Origin: Ornithinibacillus salinisoli
Lineage (GTDB): Bacteria; Bacillota; Bacilli; Bacillales; Amphibacillaceae
DNA: 64,000 nt
Reading direction: 5' to 3' (one strand)
Assembly (NCBI RefSeq): GCF_042682545.1
Contig: NZ_JBHUHQ010000021.1
In this document: positions 9,421 to 18,684 of the stretch, one piece after another
Layout: each line of letters starts with the position of its first letter
Position numbering within the stretch: the stretch's first letter is position 1
The notes under the pieces: model-generated
The model's input: only the letters and a program-made list of their open reading frames with translations
What the model was told of the DNA's origin: nothing
Database searches by the model: none
Made by a program: the position numbers and the translations under genes

Positions 9421-10563
9421 TCACGCTGTTAACCGTTTTATAATTTTTGATACTCTGTTAGCTGCATCTGTTATATTTTCTTTCGTGTTAAATATACCAA
9501 AACTAAATCGAATAGAATTAGTAGTACATTCATTATTTTCACCGTAAATCGCAGACAATACATGTGAAGGCTCTATGGAACCTGCTGTACATGCACTTCC
9601 ACTTGAGGCTGCAATTCCTGATAGATCAAAATTAGTTAAAAGGGTTTCAACATTTGTACCTGGGAAACTAATATTGACTATTGCTGGAACAGTGTCTTCT
9701 AACTTCCCATTCAATTGAAAGGAAATCCCTTCCTCGCTTAATATGGATAGGAATAAATCTTTAAATTGCTGATATTCTTTTCTTCGAGATTCTTTATGTT
9801 CTATCGCTAATTCTACTGCTTTTTGGAATCCGACAGCACTAACTACATTTTCCGTTCCTGGTCGACGTTTTCGTTCTTGTTCACCACCAAATTGCAATGC
9901 ATTTACTTTTACATCTTCACCTACATATAAAAAACCTATCCCTTTTGGTCCATTAATCTTATGTGCAGAAACTGTAAGCAAGTCAATTCCCATTTCTTTT
10001 ACGTCTATATCTAATAAGCCATAAGCTTGGACTGCATCTGTATGGAAATATGCTTGATGCTCACGTAGTAACGCTGCAGCTTCTTGAATAGGTTGGATAA
10101 CACCAGTTTCATTGTTTACATACATGATAGAAACTAAAATGGTTTCATCCGTTAACGCATTTTTCAAATCTTCAAGGTTAATCTTTCCATCTTCATTTAC
10201 GGCTAAATACGTTATATCGAAACCTTCTTTTTCCAAGTATTCCGCAGTATGAAGAGCAGCATGATGCTCTTGTTTTGTCGTTATAATGTGAGTACCATTA
10301 TGTTTATTAGCTTTTGCTGTACCAATTAAAGCTAAGTTATCTGCTTCTGTTCCACCACTAGTAAAAATAATTTCTTTTTCATTGGCATGTATGCTTTTAG
10401 CTAAGATTCGTCTAGCTTCATCTAATAATTGCCTTGCTTTCCTACCAAAAGAATGTACACTTGATGGATTTCCAAAGACTTCGCTGTATATTGGATACAT
10501 GGTATCAATAACCCGTTGATCCATCGGTGTTGTTGCAGCATGATCCAAATATATGTGTTCCAT
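9421..10563 (-). CDS. iscS: Cysteine desulfurase (IscS/YrvO type)
   Basis: This 380-residue PLP enzyme turns cysteine into alanine and enzyme-bound sulfur. The PLP lysine is in SAHKINGPKG (about residue 201) and the persulfide cysteine in SSGSACTAGS (about residue 325). The N-terminal YLDHAATTPMD and the SGGTEADNLA motif are typical of class V aminotransferases of the NifS/IscS group. Position directly upstream of mnmA marks it as the YrvO-type desulfurase that feeds tRNA thiolation. It lies 20 bp downstream of cymR and is likely cotranscribed with it. Confidence 0.95.
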   Translation of the reverse strand: MEHIYLDHAATTPMDQRVIDTMYPIYSEVFGNPSSVHSFGRKARQLLDEARRILAKSIHANEKEIIFTSGGTEADNLALIGTAKANKHNGTHIITTKQEHHAALHTAEYLEKEGFDITYLAVNEDGKINLEDLKNALTDETILVSIMYVNNETGVIQPIQEAAALLREHQAYFHTDAVQAYGLLDIDVKEMGIDLLTVSAHKINGPKGIGFLYVGEDVKVNALQFGGEQERKRRPGTENVVSAVGFQKAVELAIEHKESRRKEYQQFKDLFLSILSEEGISFQLNGKLEDTVPAIVNISFPGTNVETLLTNFDLSGIAASSGSACTAGSIEPSHVLSAIYGENNECTTNSIRFSFGIFNTKENITDAANRVSKIIKRLTA

Positions 10564-10583
10564 GATTCGTTCCCTTCTTTCAA

Positions 10584-11006
10584 CTAAATATAAAACATAT
10601 ATGCATCTTGTACTAAGTCATCATTATCATGATTTATTAAGTCCTCTAATGTAGTAGTATCTAATACATCTTTCACTGCATCACGGATTCTTAACCATAA
10701 TTGTTGTTTCGCAGGCTCTTCATCTTCAATACCTTCTACAGGTGTAATTGGTCCTTCAAGAACTCGAATAATGTCACCTGCGCTAATTTCTTTCGGATCT
10801 TTTGGCAGCATATAACCTCCATATGCTCCACGAACACTTTTAATCAACCCTGCATTACGTAAAGGAGTTGCAAGTTGTTCTAAATAATGCTCTGAAAGAT
10901 CATTGTCTTTAGCTATCACTTTTAATGGAGTAGGTCCATCCCCATATTTTTTCGCTAGTTCAATCATTATTGTTAAGCCATAACGGCCTTTCGTAGATAT
11001 TTTCAT
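10584..11006 (-). CDS. cymR: CymR, Rrf2-family regulator of cysteine metabolism
   Basis: This 140-residue Rrf2 regulator has an N-terminal winged helix (KISTKGRYGLTIMIELA, then LSEHYLEQL) and the GAYGGYML wing. It contains no cysteine at all, so it cannot bind an iron-sulfur cluster as IscR does. This fits CymR, which represses cysteine-uptake and biosynthesis genes together with CysK in B. subtilis. ATG at 11006 is preferred because AGGGGAG lies 7 nt upstream; the ATG at 11012 would be too close. It is divergent from rarA and heads the iscS-mnmA group. Confidence 0.93.
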   Translation of the reverse strand: MKISTKGRYGLTIMIELAKKYGDGPTPLKVIAKDNDLSEHYLEQLATPLRNAGLIKSVRGAYGGYMLPKDPKEISAGDIIRVLEGPITPVEGIEDEEPAKQQLWLRIRDAVKDVLDTTTLEDLINHDNDDLVQDAYMFYI

Positions 11007-11169
11007 CTTCATACTCCCCTAATAACTACATTTTTCCTTATAAATATAACATATCGAAACCAAAGTTTTTAATACATGGTATTATAGCATGAAATATTAG
11101 TCTCTTGCATTTTATCCATTTCAAGCTTACGCTGAATTAGTAGACTATTATTTATAAAGGAAGATATTT

Positions 11170-12453
11170 ATGAAACAGCAACCATTAGCTTATCGTATGA
11201 GACCAACTCATATCAAGGAAATTATCGGACAAGAACATTTAGTAGGAGAAGGAAAAATTATTAACCGTATGGTTAAAGCTGAGCAATTAGCTTCCATGAT
11301 TCTATTTGGTCCACCCGGAACTGGTAAAACTTCCATGGCGGTTGCTTTAGCTAAAAGCCTCCAGTTACCAGTAAAACTATTAAATGCAGTAGTTGATAAA
11401 AAGAAAGATATGGAAATTGTTGTAGAGGAAGCAAAAATGACTGGTCATATTGTATTGATTCTTGATGAAGTGCATCGCTTAGATAAAGCAAAGCAAGACT
11501 TTCTATTACCCCATTTAGAGAGTAATCTAATCACCCTGATAGGTTGCACAACTAGTAATCCATATCATGCAATTAATCCAGCTATTAGAAGTAGATGCCA
11601 TCTTTTTGAATTACATGCATTAACGGTTGACCATGTAATAACTGCATTACATAGGGCAATAACAGATGAAATAAATGGACTTGGTGAAAAGGAGATCATA
11701 CTGGTGGATGAAGCTATCGAACACTTTGCTAATAGCTCAGGTGGCGATATGCGTTCTGCATTAAATGGTTTAGAATTGGCTATTTCATCTACCCCTAAAA
11801 ATGATAAAGGACAAATTATTATAAACTTGGAAACAGCTGAAGAGTGCATGCAAAAGAAGAGTTTTTCACATGATAAAGATGGTGATGCTCATTACGATGT
11901 ACTGTCTGCATTTCAAAAGTCAATTAGAGGAAGTGACGTCGATGCAGCCCTACATTATTTAGGTAGATTAATTGAAGCTGGCGACTTAGATAGTATTGCA
12001 CGCAGAATGATTGTTATCGCCTACGAGGATATCGGTTTAGCTAATCCACAGGCAGGACCCCGAGCTGTTGCAGCTGTTGAAGCTGCTGAACGGTTAGGAT
12101 TTCCTGAGGCTAGAATTCCACTTGCTGTTGCTATTACTGAACTTTGTCTCTCCCCTAAATCGAATACCGCTTATAAATCTTTAGATGCGGCATTAGCTGA
12201 TATTCGCCATGGTAAAAGTGGGGAAATACCACTCCATTTAAAAGATTCACATTATCAAGGTGCTAAAAAGCTAGGACGTGGAGTAGAGTATAAATATCCA
12301 CATAATTATGAGAATGGATGGGTAAGTCAACAATATCTACCTGACTCTATAAAAAACAAACAATACTATCATCCAAAAGGCACAGGTAAATTCGAAAAAG
12401 CTATGAAACAAGTTTACGAAAAAATACAAAAGGATAAAGAGAAACAACAATAG
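11170..12453 (+). CDS. rarA: Replication-associated recombination protein RarA (MgsA)
   Basis: This 427-residue AAA+ ATPase has Walker A GPPGTGKTS (residues ~47-55), Walker B LILDEVHR, the conserved GCTTSNPYHAINPAIRSR sensor region and a C-terminal tetramerisation domain. RarA acts at stalled forks and interacts with single-strand binding protein. AAAGGAAG lies upstream of the ATG. The cymR-rarA divergent pair is as in B. subtilis (cymR-yrvN). Confidence 0.95.
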   Translation: MKQQPLAYRMRPTHIKEIIGQEHLVGEGKIINRMVKAEQLASMILFGPPGTGKTSMAVALAKSLQLPVKLLNAVVDKKKDMEIVVEEAKMTGHIVLILDEVHRLDKAKQDFLLPHLESNLITLIGCTTSNPYHAINPAIRSRCHLFELHALTVDHVITALHRAITDEINGLGEKEIILVDEAIEHFANSSGGDMRSALNGLELAISSTPKNDKGQIIINLETAEECMQKKSFSHDKDGDAHYDVLSAFQKSIRGSDVDAALHYLGRLIEAGDLDSIARRMIVIAYEDIGLANPQAGPRAVAAVEAAERLGFPEARIPLAVAITELCLSPKSNTAYKSLDAALADIRHGKSGEIPLHLKDSHYQGAKKLGRGVEYKYPHNYENGWVSQQYLPDSIKNKQYYHPKGTGKFEKAMKQVYEKIQKDKEKQQ

Positions 12454-12713
12454 CGTTGAATACTCTTTTCCACTTATTATTGTTGACCAATCGAAAACCT
12501 TTACTAGTAGTTATTCCTCCCTCACGTATATCTATTTGTAAAATCTAAGTTGAAATTTGCTGCCTGTTAGATGCAAGATAAAAAGTACAGTAAAAGATAG
12601 GTATAAATCTTTTTCCAAACGGTCAAACTAATGAAAAGTAAACACAAATTAATAGGTATTAAATCTATTGTTTATGAATCAACACGTGTTTTTGGAAAAG
12701 GAGATGAATCAGA

Positions 12714-13379
12714 ATGGTTAAAGTTAGACAAGATGCTTGGTCACACGAAGATGATCTATTATTAGCAGAAACGGTCTTACGCCATATTAGAGAAGGTAGT
12801 ACACAACTTAATGCATTTGAAGAGGTTGGAGATAAGTTAAATCGCACCTCAGCAGCGTGTGGGTTTCGGTGGAATGCAGAAATAAGGCAAAAGTATGAAG
12901 ATGCTATTGATCTTGCAAAGAGACAACGAAAAGAGAAAAAACGTGCTATGGAAAGGTCGAAAACGGTAACAAAGCAACCTGTCGTTTCTTTACAACAAGA
13001 ATATAGTAATAATGACAGTGATGCTGATACTCAAACAGAAGTCACAAAGGAATCGACAATTACACTAGATACTATTATTCAATTTTTAAGACAAATGAAA
13101 AAAGACTATTATGCTTCTAATCAATCAAAACTAACACTAGATCAAACACAAAAAGAAAATGATATGCTGAAACAACAGATTGCTAAATTAGAAAAGCAAT
13201 TAGAACAAACTGAAAAACAATTGAATACGATTCAAGAAGATTATCAAGTATTTGTTCAAATCATGGATCGCGCAAGAAAAATGACTGTATTAGATGATCA
13301 CGGTTCATCCATGAAAGCTCCAGCATTTCGAATGGACAAAAATGGCAATTTAGAACAGTTAGCACAAGGATCAAATTAA
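12714..13379 (+). CDS. RsfA-family (Myb/SANT-like) sporulation transcription regulator
   Basis: This 221-residue protein begins with the segment QDAWSHEDDLLLAETVLRHI, then SAACGFRWNAEIRQKYEDAI, which is the SANT/Myb-like domain (residues ~5-62) of the RsfA/YlbO family. A basic segment (~68-85) follows and a coiled coil (~130-180) allows dimerisation. RsfA tunes sigma-F-dependent prespore genes in B. subtilis; assignment to RsfA itself or to a paralogue cannot be settled from the sequence. GGAG precedes the ATG by about 10 nt. In B. subtilis the tcdA gene occupies this neighbourhood, so this gene's position is different. Confidence 0.85.
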   Translation: MVKVRQDAWSHEDDLLLAETVLRHIREGSTQLNAFEEVGDKLNRTSAACGFRWNAEIRQKYEDAIDLAKRQRKEKKRAMERSKTVTKQPVVSLQQEYSNNDSDADTQTEVTKESTITLDTIIQFLRQMKKDYYASNQSKLTLDQTQKENDMLKQQIAKLEKQLEQTEKQLNTIQEDYQVFVQIMDRARKMTVLDDHGSSMKAPAFRMDKNGNLEQLAQGSN

Positions 13380-13392
13380 TAGGATAGATTAG

Positions 13393-13424
13393 CCTTTCAC
13401 AATCAATCATGTGGAAGGTTTTTT
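13393..13424 (+). terminator. Terminator after the rsfA-like gene
   Basis: An imperfect 9-bp stem CCTTTCACA / TGTGGAAGG (13393-13401 with 13410-13418) is followed by a run of T to 13424, 14 bp after the stop codon. Confidence 0.75.
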
Positions 13425-13456
13425 ATTTGCTAATTACCCCTCAATGAATACATACA

Positions 13457-13503
13457 AAAAATGGACTTATATTCACATGTTAAGTAAATATAAGTCCATT
13501 TTG
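13457..13503. terminator. Bidirectional terminator at the 3' end of 6S RNA
   Basis: A long stem, AATGGACTTATAT with its complement near 13489-13501, is flanked by A and T runs on both sides. On the minus strand it follows the 6S RNA; on the plus strand it backs up the rsfA-like terminator. Confidence 0.8.
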
Positions 13504-13516
13504 ATTTTATGTATCC

Positions 13517-13705
13517 TTCAATCCCAATAGTGCCGTCTATCCGATAGTTTTGATCCCGCTCGCAGCAGGTGGGTGCCCTGTTTTATATGTATTGTGCTTC
13601 CTCCATAAATGAGAGGCATGCACGCAATATAAAAACCGTCAGGCTCCCAAATCTATAAATGTTCGGTCAAAACATTTTATATAGACGTACACATCAGGAT
13701 TGATT
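13517..13705 (-). ncRNA. bsrA: 6S RNA (SsrS/BsrA type)
   Basis: The minus strand contains the conserved 6S RNA core: GGGAGCCTGACGG, then TATATTGCGTGCATGCCTC, the central-bulge region GAGGAAGCACAATACATA, AACAGGGCACCCACCTGC and GGGATCAAAACTATCGGATA. The ends pair (AATCC..GATGTG with CAC..GGGATT), giving the long hairpin that mimics an open promoter and binds the sigma-A holoenzyme. A -10 like TATAGT lies at 13712-13717, placing +1 near 13705. In B. subtilis the 6S-1 gene bsrA lies next to aspS, exactly as here. The ends are estimated to within several bases. Confidence 0.92.
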
Positions 13706-13814
13706 AAGATTACTATATTGTAAAAATATATTAACACATCACACCCTTTATTTCAATAAAGCGAAGTATGAAGTATTCATTACATTTGTTACAATTTATA
13801 AACAATTTGTCATT

Positions 13815-15584
13815 TTACTCATATTTTTCATTTACTTGGATAGCTAGTTCGTTTAACTGAGTATCACTCACTTCGTTCGGTGCATCGGTAAGCAAGTCGG
13901 AAGCAGATGCCGTTTTTGGGAATAATATTGTGTCACGTAAGTTCGATCTACCTGCAAGTAGCATGACAAGTCTATCTAACCCTAACGCGATACCACCATG
14001 TGGCGGTGCTCCAAAGTCCAATGCATCTAAAAGAAAACCAAACTGTTCTTCTGCTTCTTCTTTTGTGAAACCTAACACTTCAAACATTTTATCCTGTTGC
14101 TCTCGCTTATAGATACGCAATGATCCACCACCAAGCTCATACCCATTTAGAACAAGATCATATGCTATCGCTCGTACATTTCCTGGATCAGTTGATAATT
14201 TATCGACATCTCCTTCCTCAGGCATTGTAAATGGATGATGTGCTGCCGAGTAACGATCAAGTGCTTCATCATACTCAAGTAATGGCCATTCCGTTACCCA
14301 TAAAAAGTTGAATTTAGATTCATCAATTAATTGTAATTCTTTTCCTAATTTCAAACGTAAGGCGCCTAAACTATCATATACAACAGAAGTCTTATCTGCA
14401 CCAAACAGCAATAAATCACCATCTTGAGCTGCTGCTTTTTCCATTAATCCTGTCATTTCTTCGTCAGTTAAGAATTTTGCTATAGGTCCTTTTAATTCCG
14501 CCCCTTCTACTTTCAACCATGCTAACCCTTTTGCGCCATATACTTTAACAAAATCCGTTAGCTTATCGATATCTTTACGGGAAAAATGACTAGCTTGACC
14601 TTTTACATTTAATAAGCATACCTTACCACCTGATTCGATAGCACCTTGAAACACTTTAAACGTTGAATTGGCAAGTACATCGGATACATGTATGAGTTCT
14701 AAGTCAAATCTAGTATCTGGCTTATCTGATCCATACCTTTCCATCGCTTCATTATAAGGCATTCGTTGTAATGGTAACGAAATATCCGTGTTTTTAACTT
14801 CTTTCATGAGTCGCTGGATCATTTTTTCTGTCATTTCCATGATCTCATCACTAGATAAGAAAGAAGTTTCTATATCTATCTGTGTGAATTCCGGTTGACG
14901 GTCTGCTCGTAAATCTTCATCTCGGAAACATCTTGCAATTTGATAGTACTTCTCAAAACCACTCATCATAATCAATTGCTTAAACAATTGAGGTGACTGG
15001 GGTAATGCATAAAATTCGCCTGGATGTACTCGACTTGGAACAAGGTAATCACGTGCTCCTTCTGGTGTACTTTTCGTTAGAATAGGAGTTTCCATTTCTA
15101 AGTATCCATCCTCATTTAAGAAATTACGTATCGATTGCGTAATTTGATGGCGTAATTTAAAAGTTTCTTGTAATGGTGTTCTCCGTAAATCCAAATAACG
15201 ATATTTTAACCGTAAATCCTCTGCCACGTCTGATTCGTCCTGAATGAGGAATGGTGGATTTTTGGCTTTGTTTAGAATGTCAATCTCAGATGCCAATACT
15301 TCAATATCTCCTGTTTTCATAACAGGGTTTACGGTTGCTTCATCCCTTTTAACAACTTGACCTTTTATTTGAACCACGTATTCACTACGCACTGACTCCG
15401 CAACTTCTAAAGCTTCCTTAGAAAAATCCGGATTAAACACGATTTGTACAATTCCAGATTTATCACGTAAATCTATAAAAATTAACCCACCTAAATCACG
15501 GCGCTTTTGCACCCATCCTTTCAGTAAAACAGTCGAATCGATATCGGTATGGCGTAATGTACCTGCTAATTTACGTTCACTCAT
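13815..15584 (-). CDS. aspS: Aspartyl-tRNA synthetase
   Basis: This 589-residue class II synthetase has the bacterial-type layout: an N-terminal OB fold binding the anticodon (residues ~1-105; KGWVQKRRDLGGLIFIDLRD), the catalytic domain with FLEMETP-like motif 1 (YLEMETPILTKSTPEGARDY), motif 2 RCFRDEDLRADRQPEFTQID, a GAD insertion (~280-420), and motif 3 GIALGLDRLVMLLAG near the C-terminus. GGAGG precedes the ATG, which overlaps the hisS stop by 8 bp. It is cotranscribed with hisS under one T-box. Confidence 0.97.
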   Translation of the reverse strand: MSERKLAGTLRHTDIDSTVLLKGWVQKRRDLGGLIFIDLRDKSGIVQIVFNPDFSKEALEVAESVRSEYVVQIKGQVVKRDEATVNPVMKTGDIEVLASEIDILNKAKNPPFLIQDESDVAEDLRLKYRYLDLRRTPLQETFKLRHQITQSIRNFLNEDGYLEMETPILTKSTPEGARDYLVPSRVHPGEFYALPQSPQLFKQLIMMSGFEKYYQIARCFRDEDLRADRQPEFTQIDIETSFLSSDEIMEMTEKMIQRLMKEVKNTDISLPLQRMPYNEAMERYGSDKPDTRFDLELIHVSDVLANSTFKVFQGAIESGGKVCLLNVKGQASHFSRKDIDKLTDFVKVYGAKGLAWLKVEGAELKGPIAKFLTDEEMTGLMEKAAAQDGDLLLFGADKTSVVYDSLGALRLKLGKELQLIDESKFNFLWVTEWPLLEYDEALDRYSAAHHPFTMPEEGDVDKLSTDPGNVRAIAYDLVLNGYELGGGSLRIYKREQQDKMFEVLGFTKEEAEEQFGFLLDALDFGAPPHGGIALGLDRLVMLLAGRSNLRDTILFPKTASASDLLTDAPNEVSDTQLNELAIQVNEKYE

Positions 15585-16866
15585 GCCCTTTTCCTCCTAG
15601 TAGCTTCTGCTTAAGCATTTCGACTAATTTGTCAATAGAAACCTCATCCTGGTCTCCAGTTTCCATATCCTTCACATTTACAACTTGTTTTTCAAATTCA
15701 TCCTCACCAAGGATTAGAACATATTTTGCTTTATAGCGATCAGCAGCTTTAAATTGCGCTTTCATCTTGCGCCCCTGGTAGTCCATATCTGTTTGAATGC
15801 CATTGGTTCGTAAATCGTGGACAAGTTTCACCGCTTGACTCTTCGGGTTCTCTCCTACGGCAATAAAGAAGGCATCTAATTGCTCATCTAATGTCAATTC
15901 TTGATTTTCTGCTTCTAAAGCCATTAGTAGTCGTTCAATTCCCATTCCAAAGCCAATTCCAGGGGTATCTGGTCCACCAATATCTTCTACTAATCCATTG
16001 TATCTCCCGCCACCAGCAAGCGTGGTAATCGCACCAAATCCTTCTGCCTCACTCATTATTTCAAAGGCAGTATGATTATAGTAGTCTAAGCCACGTACCA
16101 AATTAGGGTCAACTTCATATTCAACATCCAACATGGTTAGATACGACTTCAACTTTTCAAAATAATGACGTGACTCGTCATTCAAATAGTCTAATATCGA
16201 CGGTGCGGTACTCATTGACGGGTGTTCCTTATCTTTTTTGCAGTCGAGAATTCGCATCGGATTTTGTGTTAGTCGTGTTTGGCAATCTTCACATAGTTCC
16301 TCTTTATGGGGAGCAAAGTGTTTCATTAATGCTTCGCGATAATTGATACGACTTTCTTGATCCCCTAAAGAGTTAATCACTAATTTTAAAGATGTGAGTC
16401 CAAGCTCTTTATAACAAGTCATGGCAAGATCAATAACCTCTGCATCAATGGCTGGATCTGCACTTCCTAATACCTCCACACCAAATTGATTTAATTGTCT
16501 CATTCTCCCCTGTTGTGGACGTTCATATCGGAACATTTGCATAAAGTAAAATAGTTTTACAGGTTGATTCACTTCCCCATAAAGCTTATTTTGAACAAAT
16601 GCACGTGCTACTGAAGCTGTTCCCTCCGGACGAAGAGTCAAACTCCTTCCACCTCTATCTTCAAACGTATACATTTCCTTTTGCACAATATCAGTAGAAT
16701 CTCCAACTCCACGCTGAAATAATTCCGTATGTTCAAATAGGGGTGTTCGAATCTCATTAAAGTGATATCGATCACAAATCTCTTTTATCTTATTTTCAAC
16801 AAATTGCCATTTTTTTGCCTCAGTCGGTAATACATCAGCTGTACCTCTTGGAGCTTTCATATTCAT
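15577..16866 (-). CDS. hisS: Histidyl-tRNA synthetase
   Basis: This 429-residue class II enzyme shows motif 1 near FEHTELF, motif 2 FRYERPQQGRMRQLNQFG, the histidine-binding RGLDYYNHTAFE and GGGRYNGL segments, and motif 3 GFGMGIERLLMAL, followed by the anticodon-binding domain. I chose ATG at 16866 because GGGGG at 16875-16879 is 8 nt upstream; a TTG at 16881 is in frame but overlaps that site. It overlaps aspS by 8 bp, and the pair is read from the T-box leader upstream. Confidence 0.97.
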   Translation of the reverse strand: MNMKAPRGTADVLPTEAKKWQFVENKIKEICDRYHFNEIRTPLFEHTELFQRGVGDSTDIVQKEMYTFEDRGGRSLTLRPEGTASVARAFVQNKLYGEVNQPVKLFYFMQMFRYERPQQGRMRQLNQFGVEVLGSADPAIDAEVIDLAMTCYKELGLTSLKLVINSLGDQESRINYREALMKHFAPHKEELCEDCQTRLTQNPMRILDCKKDKEHPSMSTAPSILDYLNDESRHYFEKLKSYLTMLDVEYEVDPNLVRGLDYYNHTAFEIMSEAEGFGAITTLAGGGRYNGLVEDIGGPDTPGIGFGMGIERLLMALEAENQELTLDEQLDAFFIAVGENPKSQAVKLVHDLRTNGIQTDMDYQGRKMKAQFKAADRYKAKYVLILGEDEFEKQVVNVKDMETGDQDEVSIDKLVEMLKQKLLGGKGHE

Positions 16867-16905
16867 GTTAATTACCCCCAATTTTTTTTAATATGTAAAA
16901 AAATA

Positions 16906-17181
16906 TAAAAAAACTCCCATCCCTAAATAAAAAGGGACGAGAGTAACCCGCGTTGCCACCCTAGTTGATGCATGTTAATTGCATCCGCTCTTCACAGTTA
17001 ACGCCTGCAAGACGTCCATACCTACTACCGTTCAATATGGAACCTCAGGAGTGTCTTTCATTAGAGCATCGTGTAAAATGTTTTCAGCCAATGACATTTT
17101 TTCTCTTTCCAGATGACATCTAATTACTTTTTCCCTCACTGGTTTACTAAATATATAATCCATATAATTACATCTTGAATG
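16906..17181 (-). promoter_or_regulatory. T-box riboswitch of the hisS-aspS operon with overlapping Asp/His specifier
   Basis: Minus strand: the T-box core AGGGTGGCAACGCG (about 16949-16962) is followed by the terminator stem built on CTCTCGTCCC / GGGATGGGAG and a T run at 16907-16913. Stem I is seen further upstream. In its 3' side lies GACAC (17051-17055): GAC (17053-17055) is an Asp codon and CAC (17051-17053) a His codon, sharing one base. This matches an operon that encodes both synthetases. Which codon is used, or whether both are, is inference. Confidence 0.92.
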
Positions 17182-17187
17182 AATACT

Positions 17188-17216
17188 ATCTTAATGTTTC
17201 CTTACATGAATGTCAA
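17188..17216 (-). promoter_or_regulatory. Sigma-A type promoter of the hisS-aspS T-box transcript
   Basis: Minus strand TTGACA (17211-17216) and TAAGAT (17188-17193) are separated by 17 bp. Transcription would start near 17181. The -35 box contains the TGA stop codon (17213-17215) of the small gene upstream. Confidence 0.83.
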
Positions 17217-17386
17217 GTACGATTTATCTTTTTCTTTAAAGACTTTACTTCCCCTAATGAAATCCCCAATTCTTGAGCAATCTCCATATGATTTGATGAA
17301 TCTTCTAACTCTACAAAACGATGAAAGTTAACACCAAAGATGTCTTTATTATTTTTTGAATTCCAATGTTTTTCATTATAACGCAA
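17213..17386 (-). CDS. Small HTH-like protein upstream of hisS (YrzK-like position)
   Basis: A 57-codon gene starts with TTG at 17386, 7 nt after a strong AAAGGAGG, and ends TGA at 17213. The product begins (M)RYNEKHWNSKNNKDIFGVNF, then contains EIAQELGISLGEVKSLKKKI near the C-terminus, which looks like the helix-turn-helix of a sigma-region-4 or recombinase-type domain. In B. subtilis the small gene yrzK occupies the same place; I infer orthology from position only. Function unknown. The site, codon use and HTH pattern support a real gene. Confidence 0.78.
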   Translation of the reverse strand: MRYNEKHWNSKNNKDIFGVNFHRFVELEDSSNHMEIAQELGISLGEVKSLKKKINRT

Positions 17387-17509
17387 TTCGATTCCTCCTT
17401 TCGTATTAATAGTTTTGCCTAAATGGATTTTTTTTATTAGAATAAGAAGAAGAATATCGAATTCGCTATTTATTTGTCACAACTAGGTATAGATCAGGAG
17501 GAACTTGTA

Positions 17510-18568
17510 TTGCAAAGTAAAAAAATCATTATTCTTGCCATTGGTATTATTATTCTTGTCTTTTCAATGAGTCAAGTTGTATTTGCTGATGATGCTGTAA
17601 TAAACGTCGATAATCTAAATGTAAGGGGTGGCCCTGGGACGAATTTTGATGTTGTTGGTCAAATTCATACAGATGAATCGTACCCGATTATTCAAAAAGA
17701 TAATGAATGGATTGAAATACAACTAGAGAATGGAACTGGCTGGGTTAGTTCTGAATACATAACGGTTAAAGGAGAAACAGAAGAAACATCTCCCCCCTCT
17801 TCTCTCATGGAAAATGAGAAGTCAATAACAATTGTGTATGATAACACGCAAATTCGAGACGGTTCTTCAACCGACCACGAAATTATTCATTTTGCGGATA
17901 AAGGTACAGTTTTCAATGTAATATCTGAAACAGCTGAATGGTACGAAATAGAGAACGATTCGGTCAGTGGTTTTGTCCATAAAGATCTAGTTAACAAGAA
18001 TCAGCAATCTAATGCTAGTGGTTTCAAGGGTAAAACAATCGTAATTGATGCTGGCCATGGTGGAAGAGATGTTGGGGCTATTGGCGCCAATGAAACGTAT
18101 GAAAAGCATTTAACTTATAAAACTGCCTACGAACTTGAACAATTACTCACGCTACTTGGTGCTGAAGTGGTTCTAACAAGAAGTGAGGATGAATACATTT
18201 TTCTGGGTAGTAGATCAAGTGTGTCCAATCATTCCAATACAGATGCATTTATAAGTATTCATTATAATAGTGTCCCGGAATTACCTAGTGCAACAGGAAT
18301 TGGTACATATTATTATCACGATCAATACGAATCACTTGCTAACTATATTCAGGAAGGTATTGTTAAAGAAACCGATGCAAGAGATAGAAACGCAACATTT
18401 GGTGACTACCAAGTTATACGACAAAATTATAAACCTTCTGTATTACTTGAGTTAGGATTCATTTCTAATGCTGAGGAAGAAATGCTTCTGCTAACAAATG
18501 CATATCAGCAAAAAATCGTTTCTGGTATTGTATATGGTCTAGGGAAATATTTTTCAAATGCCAACTAG
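17510..18568 (+). CDS. yrvJ: N-acetylmuramoyl-L-alanine amidase with SH3 domains (YrvJ-like)
   Basis: This 352-residue secreted cell-wall hydrolase begins with a signal peptide (residues ~1-26, ending VVFADD). Two bacterial SH3 domains follow (~30-90 with LNVRGGPGTNFDVVGQI; ~105-160 with TQIRDGSSTDHEII). The C-terminal Amidase_3 zinc domain has IDAGHGGRDVGAIG, the zinc glutamate in the ETYEKHLT region, SIHYNS and LLELGFISN. The start is TTG at 17510 with AGGAGG 8 nt upstream. It cuts the amide bond between muramic acid and the stem peptide. It is divergent from the small HTH-like gene. Confidence 0.93.
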   Translation: MQSKKIIILAIGIIILVFSMSQVVFADDAVINVDNLNVRGGPGTNFDVVGQIHTDESYPIIQKDNEWIEIQLENGTGWVSSEYITVKGETEETSPPSSLMENEKSITIVYDNTQIRDGSSTDHEIIHFADKGTVFNVISETAEWYEIENDSVSGFVHKDLVNKNQQSNASGFKGKTIVIDAGHGGRDVGAIGANETYEKHLTYKTAYELEQLLTLLGAEVVLTRSEDEYIFLGSRSSVSNHSNTDAFISIHYNSVPELPSATGIGTYYYHDQYESLANYIQEGIVKETDARDRNATFGDYQVIRQNYKPSVLLELGFISNAEEEMLLLTNAYQQKIVSGIVYGLGKYFSNAN

Positions 18569-18684
18569 TAGAGTATCCGAGTTAAAATGAAAAATAAAAT
18601 TACTTTGGAGTTTTTATAGATTAGGAATTATGATTCATTGGAAAAAGCAACAATCTTGAAGAACTGCCAAAAATAATAACATGC

